DNA of 64,000 bases. Origin: Streptomyces hoynatensis (GTDB taxonomy: Bacteria; Actinomycetota; Actinomycetes; Streptomycetales; Streptomycetaceae). Made by a program: the position numbers and the translations under genes. Below, piece by piece: positions 51,451 through 58,245 of this stretch (positions are counted from its first letter, which is position 1; each line of letters begins with the position of its first letter). Below the pieces are notes generated by a model. It made no database searches. It saw only the letters and a list, made by a program, of their open reading frames with translations, and was not told the DNA's origin. The stretch is taken from positions 1 to 64,000 of the forward strand of contig NZ_RBAL01000026.1 in NCBI RefSeq assembly GCF_003626535.1. The letters are read 5' to 3'.

Positions 51451-51468
51451 CTTAGGTCGGCTTTAGAC
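51451..51468. promoter_or_regulatory. Candidate SARP binding site B
   Basis: Heptamers CTTAGGT (51451-51457) and TTTAGAC (51462-51468) again repeat with an 11-bp period, 65 bp upstream of the barrel-protein start codon. The second copy is identical to the first heptamer of site A. Confidence 0.5.
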
Positions 51469-51532
51469 GCCTCAATGACGCTTGCCGACGGCACTTGACA
51501 GGCCACGATGTCGACCAGCAGAGAGGTACCTG

Positions 51533-52078
51533 ATGAACGTGAAGGAAAGGCGGCGGGCGCGCGGCAAGCGGGCCACGGTTATCGCGGCCGCCGCCTCGGC
51601 CATTTCTCTCGCGGCGGTGCTCGCGCCGCAGACCGCGTCCGCGGCAGCGCCCGAGCACCACGGGAACGGAGGCCGGTCCATCGGCACGAACTGCGTGTCG
51701 CACGACGACATCTCGGAGTTCGTGACCGGTGGCACCGGCAGCGTCATCGAGCCGGGAAACCAGGGCACTTACCAGACGATTCTGTCGAACTCCGAGGGTG
51801 AGCAGATCGGCTCCGTCGACGCCGATGTCACGGTGCTGTGGCAGAACCCGGCGAACGACCACTGGTTCTACTACATCACCGAGACGATCACGCTGGAGGA
51901 CGGCACCCTGCGGACCGCGGGCATCATCGACCACACCGCCGTCAGCCAGGGGCAGACCCCCTACCTGCCGGCGTTCGGCGTCAGCGGTGTCTACCGCGGC
52001 AAGGTCGGCGGCCGGCAGTTCGAGATCGTGGAGGAGCCGGTCAACTGGGCCACGCACATCATCCTGTGCGGCAGGTGA
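51533..52078 (+). CDS. Secreted allene-oxide-cyclase-like beta-barrel protein
   Basis: The 181-residue protein starts at ATG 51533 with AGAGAGG upstream. A classical signal peptide has a basic N-region (KERRRARGKR), an Ala-rich core, and likely cleavage after Ala37 (TASA) or Ala39. The mature part of about 143 residues is beta-rich. It includes GTYQTILSNSEGEQIGSVDADVTV, TLEDGTLRTAGIID and a closing AFGVSGVYRGKVGGRQFEI, which resembles allene oxide cyclase/dirigent-like barrels. Only two cysteines remain, Cys54 and Cys179, and could form a disulfide. AbyU-type polyketide cyclases share this small barrel fold, but they are not secreted. Enzymatic function is inference. Confidence 0.65.
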   Translation: MNVKERRRARGKRATVIAAAASAISLAAVLAPQTASAAAPEHHGNGGRSIGTNCVSHDDISEFVTGGTGSVIEPGNQGTYQTILSNSEGEQIGSVDADVTVLWQNPANDHWFYYITETITLEDGTLRTAGIIDHTAVSQGQTPYLPAFGVSGVYRGKVGGRQFEIVEEPVNWATHIILCGR

Positions 52079-52197
52079 CCACTCCTCGTCCCGTGGCCCG
52101 GGGCCGGGAGCGCGGGGCAAAGGCGCCCCGCCCCCGGCCACCGGGCCGATCGGCGCCCGCCGCGCCGCGGGCAGCGGAAGGAGAGCAGGACACCACC

Positions 52198-52983
52198 ATG
52201 GCAACGACCCCACCCCAGCGCACCGGGTACCTGCCGGGCGACCCCGTCCCCGACGCGCCGCTGCGCCTGGTGTGCTTCCACCACGCGGGCGGCTCCGCCT
52301 CGGTCTTCGCCGGCTGGCAGCGCGCCCTCGGCCCCGGCGTCGCGGTCCTCCCGGTGCAGCTGCCTGGCCGCGAGCGCCGGTACGACGAGCCGCGGCCGCG
52401 GCATCTGCCCACCCTCCTCGCCGAGCTCGACGCCGAGCTCGACCCCTGGCTGCAGGCGCCGTGGACCTGCTACGGGCACAGCATGGGCGCCCTGCTGGCC
52501 TACTCCCTCGTCAGCCGCCGCGCCGCCGCCGGGCGGACCCTGCCGGAGCGGCTGATGGTCGGCGCGCTGCCCGCCCCGCACCGGCCGCGGGTGACGGTGG
52601 ACCACGAGGGGCTGAGCGAGGAGGAGTTCGCCCAGCGCCTCGTCGAACTCGGCGGGATCTCGCCCACCGTCCGGGCCTACCCCCGATGGCTGCGCGCCGC
52701 CGCCTCCCTCGCCCGCGACGACCTCGCCCTGTGCGCGGGCCCCCCGCTGCGCGCGTGGGAGCCGCTGCCCTGCCCGGTGGACGTGTTCACCGGACAGGAG
52801 GACCCGCTGATGCGGGAGGGCGACGCGGACGAGTGGGCCGAGCACACCAGGGCGACGTTCACCATTCAGCGCATCCCCGGGGGCCACTTCTTCCCCTGGG
52901 AGTCGCCCGACGTCTTCCTCGGCCGGCTCGCCGACTGCCTGCGCCTGGCCGCAGGCGGGATGCGCCGCGGCTCCCTGGCCTGA
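52198..52983 (+). CDS. Type II thioesterase
   Basis: The 261-residue alpha/beta hydrolase starts at ATG 52198. The nucleophile is Ser95 in CYGHSMGALLA, the acid is probably the aspartate in FTGQEDPL, and the histidine lies in PGGHFFPW. The opening LVCFHHAGGSASVFAGWQ and QLPGRERR are diagnostic for stand-alone thioesterases of polyketide and nonribosomal clusters. These remove wrong or decarboxylated acyl groups from ACPs and keep the line moving. It follows the barrel gene by 119 bp in the same direction. Confidence 0.93.
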   Translation: MATTPPQRTGYLPGDPVPDAPLRLVCFHHAGGSASVFAGWQRALGPGVAVLPVQLPGRERRYDEPRPRHLPTLLAELDAELDPWLQAPWTCYGHSMGALLAYSLVSRRAAAGRTLPERLMVGALPAPHRPRVTVDHEGLSEEEFAQRLVELGGISPTVRAYPRWLRAAASLARDDLALCAGPPLRAWEPLPCPVDVFTGQEDPLMREGDADEWAEHTRATFTIQRIPGGHFFPWESPDVFLGRLADCLRLAAGGMRRGSLA

Positions 52984-53002
52984 GGCCGCGCGGGCGCCCC
53001 GG

Positions 53003-54322
53003 CTACGCGGCGGCGCCCGCCTGGCAGGCGGCCCGCAGGTCGTAGAACCAGGACAGGTACGCGTCGTGGACCTGGCGGCCCATGATGCGCAGCTGCGAAT
53101 CGTCCGAGTTCTCCAGGTGCGTGAAGTTGGCGCTGCCGGTGTAGACCCGCGGCACGAGGTCGTCGTCGTAGAAGCCGTCGGTGAGCATCACCTTGGCGTG
53201 CGGGCGCACCTCGTGCCCCGCGGCCACGTCGTGGGTGCAGGGCGTCAGCTGGATCTCCTTGCCGTTGGACGCGGTCCTGCGCAGGGTGCTCAGCACGTCG
53301 CTCTCGATGCCCTGCGCGGCGTACACGACGTCGATCCAGCAGTTCTCGCCGCGCAGCCGCAGCAACTCGTCGGCGATCGCCTGGCGGTTTCCGGTGAAGG
53401 AGGAGATCACCAGCCTGATGTCGGTCTGGTGGGTGCTGCCGCCGTCCTGGTAGGAGCACTCGATGCCGCGCAGCACGTTCACCACGGGGTCGCCCGTGCC
53501 GAGGGCCCGCGGGTAGAACAGGGCCTTGTAGGTGCTGCCCGAGGGCGTGGCCCAGAAGTAGTCCGGGTCCACCGCCGACCTGCGGCCGGCCTGCAGGTCG
53601 CCGAAGTGGGTCTGGTACGCCTGGTGGATCGCGGCGTCGGCGAGGGTGTAGGCGTCGTTGTACGAGGTGAAGACGTACCAGTCGGTGAGGTTGGACGAGC
53701 TCTGCCACACCACGTTCTGCGTGCTGGTGCCGTCCGCCCAGGCGACCCTGGAGAAGAGCGCGAACTTCTCGTGCGAGTAGTTCCGCGCGAGGCAGCCGCG
53801 GGCCGAGGACGCGTAGTCGCCGCAGCCGACCACCCAGGACGCGGCCGACTCGTCGTGCCCGAGCGCGGCGTCCAGCAGGTCCCGCATCGGCTGATTCTTC
53901 GCCGAGGTGTTCAGCACCAGCTGCACGTCGACGCCCCGGTCGTGGGCGGCGATCAGGCGCTCGGCGACCTGCTGCGGCGCGCCGCTGGCGCCCGCGACCC
54001 ACTCGAACATCGCCAGGCGGATGCGCTCGCCCGAGGGAACCGCGTCGATCAGGCCGATGAGCTGGTCGAAGACGGCGCGCTGCGCGGCCGTGGCCGCCCC
54101 GCTCGCCGGCCCCGCCGCCGGGTCGTTGAACACCGGCCCGTCCAGCACCACCTGCGCGCCGGCCGCGGTCAGCCGCGTCTGCCCGGCGGCCGCCTGCGCC
54201 GCCCCGGGGGCCGGGTCCGGCTCCGCCGCCCGGCTCGCCGCCTGTGCGGGCCCCGCCGTCAGCAGCCAGGCGAGCAGGCAGCACACCAGTGCCGCCGGCG
54301 GCAGCACGCGCCGTCCACGCAT
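53003..54322 (-). CDS. Secreted phospholipase D-like protein
   Basis: Start ATG 54322 (about 439 residues) is preferred for its AAGGAAGG signal. The Sec signal peptide ends near GPAQA-AS. Two PLD half-sites are visible. The first, HEKFALFS, has serine where the HxKxxxxD motif needs aspartate, though SSSNLT follows. The second, HAKVMLTD with GSANFT, is complete. PLD enzymes need both halves, so activity may be altered, or the protein may bind without cleaving. It is convergent with the thioesterase gene (19-bp gap). Its link to polyketide synthesis is unclear. Confidence 0.82.
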   Translation of the reverse strand: MRGRRVLPPAALVCCLLAWLLTAGPAQAASRAAEPDPAPGAAQAAAGQTRLTAAGAQVVLDGPVFNDPAAGPASGAATAAQRAVFDQLIGLIDAVPSGERIRLAMFEWVAGASGAPQQVAERLIAAHDRGVDVQLVLNTSAKNQPMRDLLDAALGHDESAASWVVGCGDYASSARGCLARNYSHEKFALFSRVAWADGTSTQNVVWQSSSNLTDWYVFTSYNDAYTLADAAIHQAYQTHFGDLQAGRRSAVDPDYFWATPSGSTYKALFYPRALGTGDPVVNVLRGIECSYQDGGSTHQTDIRLVISSFTGNRQAIADELLRLRGENCWIDVVYAAQGIESDVLSTLRRTASNGKEIQLTPCTHDVAAGHEVRPHAKVMLTDGFYDDDLVPRVYTGSANFTHLENSDDSQLRIMGRQVHDAYLSWFYDLRAACQAGAAA

Positions 54323-54349
54323 GGGCACCTTCCTTCCCTCGCTTCGCAT

Positions 54350-54363
54350 GTGAGCATGCTCAC
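54350..54363. promoter_or_regulatory. 14-bp perfect palindrome upstream of the PLD-like gene
   Basis: GTGAGCATGCTCAC is fully self-complementary and centred about 34 bp ahead of the start codon at 54322. That is a typical operator position. The regulator is unknown. Confidence 0.5.
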
Positions 54364-54423
54364 CTCAAGCAAGGGTGAACCCCCGGCGGACGCCCAGGGA
54401 ACCCCCCGGCGCCCGCCGGGAGT

Positions 54424-55749
54424 TCAGGCGCGCTGCGCCGCCGCCGCGTTGCGGACCGGGGCACCCGTGCTCGCCAGCCGCTCCAGCAGCGCCACCGCCC
54501 GGCCCGGCGCCTCCTCGGGCGGCGCCTGGGCGCGGATCTCCTCGGCCCTGGCCCGGTAGGCGGGATCGCCCGCCACCCGCAGCACCGCGGACCTGACGGC
54601 GGCGGCCCGCGGCCGGTCCGAACGCAGGTCGATCCCGCAGCCCGCGTACTCCACCCGGGCGGCCACGTCGCCCTTGTCGTCGACCTTGCCCGCCACCACC
54701 AGCGGCAGCCCGGCGGCGATGCTCGTCTGCACGCTGCCGAACCCGCCGTTGGTGACGAACACCGAGCACAGCGGCAGCAGCCGCCCGTAGGGCAGGTAAC
54801 GCGCCACCCGGGTGTTGGCCGGCACCTCGCCGAGCGCCGCCGGGTCGCCGCCGCCCATGACGGCGACGACGAACACGTCCTCGCCCGCCAGCCCGGCGAT
54901 CGCCGGCTTCAGCAGCATCTCCGGATCGTTCTCCACGGTGCCCTGCGACACCGCGACCACCGGCCGGCCCGCCCGGCGCGCGGCCTCCAGCTCAGGCCAC
55001 CACGCGGGCGGCTCCCAGGAGTCGCCGGAGGGCAGCGGCATCGAGCCGACGAAGTGCACCGTGGGCGGCAGGTCGGTGCGCGGGTACTCGGCCCCCGGCG
55101 CGCAGAACTCGAGGAACAGCTCGGGCCTGATGACGGAGGCGTCGAAGATGGTGCCCTTGACCGGCGGCAGCCCCACCTTCGCCCGCTGCGCCGCGTACTC
55201 GCGGGTGGTGCCGCCGAAGACCGCCCGCCTGATCACGGCGTTCAGCAGCCGGTTCCGCAGCCGCCCGGCCCAGCCGGTGCGCAGCCGCAGCGAAAGACCC
55301 GGCGGCGGCACCTGCGGACTCAGGTAGGGCAGCAGCGTCACCCCGCACAGCGCCAGCGGCAGGGGCGCGAGCGCCTGCACGAAGTTGGCGCCGACGAAGC
55401 CGAGGTCGGCCACCAGCGCGTCGGCTGGCTCCTCCGCCAGCAGGCCCAGGATGTTGCGGGCCTGGTCGGCGGCGGGCGCGACCAGCGTCTTCTCCATGTC
55501 GAACTGGAGCTTGCGCACCCGGGACAGCTTCGCCCGCTCGGGGAACTTGGCGTCCGGGTCGCGCCAGTCGAAGTCGTGCTGCTCGGGGATCGGGAAGAAA
55601 CGCGCACCGGCCTCGGTGACCTTCTCCTCGAAGTGCCGCCCGGTGACGAAGCGGACATCGTGCCCGGCGTCCACCAGGGGCCGCACCAGGGAAAGCACCG
55701 GGTTGACGTGGCCCTGCACGGGCACGGCGGCGAGCATGAATCGGGACAT
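54424..55749 (-). CDS. GT1-family glycosyltransferase (macrolide type)
   Basis: The 441-residue protein starts at ATG 55749, with GGAGA upstream. The N-terminal acceptor domain begins MSRFMLAAVPVQGHVNPVLSL. The donor domain has VVAVSQGTVEND and the nucleotide-sugar motif region FVTNGGFGSVQTSIAAGLPLVVAGKVDDKGDVAARVEYAGCGIDL. The usual HGG is NGG here, a change seen in some members. The role would be to attach a sugar to the polyketide, or to inactivate a macrolide in self-protection. No deoxysugar genes lie in the window. The gene is 35 bp downstream of the exporter gene. Confidence 0.88.
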   Translation of the reverse strand: MSRFMLAAVPVQGHVNPVLSLVRPLVDAGHDVRFVTGRHFEEKVTEAGARFFPIPEQHDFDWRDPDAKFPERAKLSRVRKLQFDMEKTLVAPAADQARNILGLLAEEPADALVADLGFVGANFVQALAPLPLALCGVTLLPYLSPQVPPPGLSLRLRTGWAGRLRNRLLNAVIRRAVFGGTTREYAAQRAKVGLPPVKGTIFDASVIRPELFLEFCAPGAEYPRTDLPPTVHFVGSMPLPSGDSWEPPAWWPELEAARRAGRPVVAVSQGTVENDPEMLLKPAIAGLAGEDVFVVAVMGGGDPAALGEVPANTRVARYLPYGRLLPLCSVFVTNGGFGSVQTSIAAGLPLVVAGKVDDKGDVAARVEYAGCGIDLRSDRPRAAAVRSAVLRVAGDPAYRARAEEIRAQAPPEEAPGRAVALLERLASTGAPVRNAAAAQRA

Positions 55750-55784
55750 GCCGAATCTCCTTAGAGGCGTGGGTGGGCGTGCGC

Positions 55785-57329
55785 TCAGGCGCCGCCGCCG
55801 GGCGGCGTCGCCGCCTGCAGGTCGGCGGCCCTGACGCGGGTGGCGGCCAGGACGACGACCAGGGCGCAGGCCGTGAACAGCGCCCCTACCGTGAAGGCCG
55901 AGTGGAGGCCCTCGACCAGCAGGTGACCCGCCTGCTCCCCGGGCCCCGCGTCCGCCGGGAGGTCCCCGGCCGCGCCGCGGCTGGCCGAGCCGAACACGGT
56001 GACCATCACGGACAGGCCGAGGGCGGAGCCGCCCTGCTGGGAGGTGTCGAGCAGCCCCGAGGCCGCCCCCGACTCCTCCGGCCGCACCCCGAGGAACGCC
56101 ACCAGCGCCACCGGCACGTACACCGCGCCGATGCCGAGCCCGAGCAGCAGCCCGGGCAGCAGGATGCCGGTGACGTAGCCGGAGTCCTCGGCCAGCCGCG
56201 CCAGCCACAGCATCCCGCAGGTCGTCAGGACCGCGCCGCCCGCCATGAACGGCCGGGCGCCGAGCCGCGGCATCAGCCCACTCGACACCTGCGCCGCCAC
56301 CACGATCGCGACCGTCACCGGCAGGAACGAGATGCCGGTGCGCAGGGCGCTGTAGCCGAGGACCTCCTGCACGTACTGGGTGAGGAAGAAGAACATCCCG
56401 CCCATGGCGGCCGCGGTCAGCAGCATCAGCAGGTAGGCGCCGGCCCGGTTCCGGTCGCGGAACAGCCGCAGCGGCGTGATCGGCTGCCTGGCGCGGCTCT
56501 CGATCAGCGCGAACGAGGCCAGCAGCACGCCGCCCACCGCGAAGGACCCCAGCGCCAGGCCGTCGCTCCAGCCCTCGTCCCCCGTCCTGATCAGCCCGTA
56601 CACGACGGCGAGCAGCCCCCCGGTGGAGGCGGCGGCCCCGGCCACGTCGAAGCGGCCCGGCTGCGGCTCCGACTCCTTGATCAGCCGCGGCACGGCGATC
56701 AGCAGCAGCGCCGCGACGGGCAGGTTGACCAGCAGCACCCAGCGCCAGGACGCCCCGGAGACCAGCACGCCGCCCAGGATCAGGCCGAGGGCGGAGCCGG
56801 AGACGGAGGCCGCGGCGTAGCCGGCGAACGCCTGGTTGCGGTCCCTGCCCTCGCGGAAGTTGGTCGTGATCAGGGACAGCGCCGTCGGGGAGGCGATCGC
56901 GGCACCCATCCCCTGCAGGGCCCGCGACACCAGCAGCCACGCTTCGTTCCCGGCCAGGCCGCCGCTGAGCGAGGCCAGGCCGAACAGGGCGATGCCGGCC
57001 ATCAGCACCCGGCGGCGGCCCAGGATGTCGCCCGCCCTGCCGCCGAGCAGCAGCAGGCCGCCGAAGGCGAGGATGTAGGCGTTCACCACCCAGGACAGGC
57101 TGGTGGGGGAGAAGCCGAGGTGCTCGTGGATGTCGGGCAGCGCAACGGTCACGATCGTCCCGTCCAGCACCAGCATCAGCTGGCAGACGGCGATGATCAG
57201 CAGCCTGGGGCCGGTGCGGGAATCGCTTCCCGCGGCCCCGGCGCCCGCCGGGGCCGGCCCGCCGGACTCGGGGGAGCCGGGGGCCGCGGCGGACATCTCG
57301 GTTCTGGACACGTCCACTCCGTCCGTCAC
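55785..57329 (-). CDS. DHA2-type MFS exporter
   Basis: GTG 57329 overlaps the stop of the upstream gene (GTGA), suggesting coupling. GTG 57314 with GGAG upstream is an alternative. The protein of about 514 residues has 14 membrane helices. It shows the antiporter motifs LVLDGTIVTVALPDI, GRAGDILGRRRVLMAG and SGLLDTSQQGGSALGLSV of EmrB/QacA-type drug exporters. It is the likely exporter or self-resistance pump for the cluster product. Confidence 0.9.
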   Translation of the reverse strand: MTDGVDVSRTEMSAAAPGSPESGGPAPAGAGAAGSDSRTGPRLLIIAVCQLMLVLDGTIVTVALPDIHEHLGFSPTSLSWVVNAYILAFGGLLLLGGRAGDILGRRRVLMAGIALFGLASLSGGLAGNEAWLLVSRALQGMGAAIASPTALSLITTNFREGRDRNQAFAGYAAASVSGSALGLILGGVLVSGASWRWVLLVNLPVAALLLIAVPRLIKESEPQPGRFDVAGAAASTGGLLAVVYGLIRTGDEGWSDGLALGSFAVGGVLLASFALIESRARQPITPLRLFRDRNRAGAYLLMLLTAAAMGGMFFFLTQYVQEVLGYSALRTGISFLPVTVAIVVAAQVSSGLMPRLGARPFMAGGAVLTTCGMLWLARLAEDSGYVTGILLPGLLLGLGIGAVYVPVALVAFLGVRPEESGAASGLLDTSQQGGSALGLSVMVTVFGSASRGAAGDLPADAGPGEQAGHLLVEGLHSAFTVGALFTACALVVVLAATRVRAADLQAATPPGGGA

Positions 57330-58198
57330 AGCCCGGCCACGGCCGGAATGATCTTGTCGCCGACCAGTTCCAGGGACTTCAGCGCCCACACCTCGTTGAC
57401 CGAGCCGAACACCGTGGTCACCCCGTGCTCCGCGAGACGGCCGAGGAAGTCCACGATCTGCTGCGGCGACATCCCCTTGTCGCCGACGTTGAACGGCACG
57501 AAGCAGGTCTTCTCGATCTCGTCGTAGTCCCGGCCGACCTCCTCGCAGTGCCGCCGGAGCACCTCCAGCTTCCGGCCCATGCCGGGGGAGGGAAACAGGT
57601 TGCAGGCCTGGGCGTACCTGGCGACCAGCCGCAGCGTCTTCTTCTCGCCCGAACCGCCGATCATGATCGGCGGGTGGGGCGCCGTCAGCGGCCGCGGCGA
57701 GTCAAGCGTCCGCTCCAGGTGATAGTGCTTGCCGTGGTAGGGGCCGTCCTCCTCGCTCCACATCCGGAGCACGATCTGCACCGCCTCCTCCAGATGCTCG
57801 AACCGCTCGGCCAGCGGCGGGAAGGGAATGCCGAGCCCCCGGGCCTCCTCCTCCATCCAGGCCGCGCCGATGCCGAGCCAGGCCCGGCCGCCCGAGAGGA
57901 CGTCGAGCGTGGACACCGTCTTCGCCAGCACCCCCGGGTACCGGTAGACGGCGCCCGAGACCAGCGTCAGCAGCTTGACCCGCTCGGTGTGCGCGGCGAT
58001 GAACCCCAGCGCCGTGTACGCCTCGAGCATCTCCCGCTCCACGGGACCGATGTGCGGGATCTGGAAGAAGTGGTCCATCAGCGTGATGTGGGAGAAGCCG
58101 GCCTCCTCGGCCGTCCTGGAGATCTCCGCCAGGCCCTTCCCCATCCGGGCCGGTCCCTCCGGCCACGTGAAATCGGCTATCTGCAGGCCGATCTGCAT
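57326..58198 (-). CDS. Luciferase-like (LLM) F420-dependent oxidoreductase
   Basis: The 290-residue TIM-barrel protein starts at ATG 58198 behind AAAGGA. Segments such as HITLMDHFFQIPHIG, TERVKLLTLVSGAVYRYPGVLAKTVSTLDVLSGGRAWLGIGAAW and HPPIMIGGSGEKKTLRLVARYA are typical of the F420-dependent LLM group. It could reduce or oxidise a polyketide intermediate with F420, but flavin-dependent monooxygenation is also possible. It follows the PKS gene by 47 bp and overlaps the exporter start, so it is in the PKS operon. Confidence 0.85.
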   Translation of the reverse strand: MQIGLQIADFTWPEGPARMGKGLAEISRTAEEAGFSHITLMDHFFQIPHIGPVEREMLEAYTALGFIAAHTERVKLLTLVSGAVYRYPGVLAKTVSTLDVLSGGRAWLGIGAAWMEEEARGLGIPFPPLAERFEHLEEAVQIVLRMWSEEDGPYHGKHYHLERTLDSPRPLTAPHPPIMIGGSGEKKTLRLVARYAQACNLFPSPGMGRKLEVLRRHCEEVGRDYDEIEKTCFVPFNVGDKGMSPQQIVDFLGRLAEHGVTTVFGSVNEVWALKSLELVGDKIIPAVAGL

Positions 58199-58245
58199 GG
58201 TGGGTGTCCTTTCGTGTCGTGCGTCCTGTGGTGGGTGCGCCCCGG

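Larger units (their letters stand above)
51230..51532. promoter_or_regulatory. Divergent control region between SARP and secreted barrel gene
   Basis: A 303-bp region without a gene, noticeably richer in A+T than its surroundings. It holds two pairs of 11-bp-spaced heptamers (listed separately). It also has the inverted repeat AGTGGC/GCCACT (51432-51437 and 51447-51452) and a TTGACA at 51495-51500 that has no matching -10 at normal spacing. Confidence 0.6.

Noticed and set aside
51495-51500. TTGACA as the -35 box of the secreted barrel gene
   Set aside because: No acceptable -10 hexamer lies 16-19 nt downstream before the start codon, so it was not annotated as a promoter.
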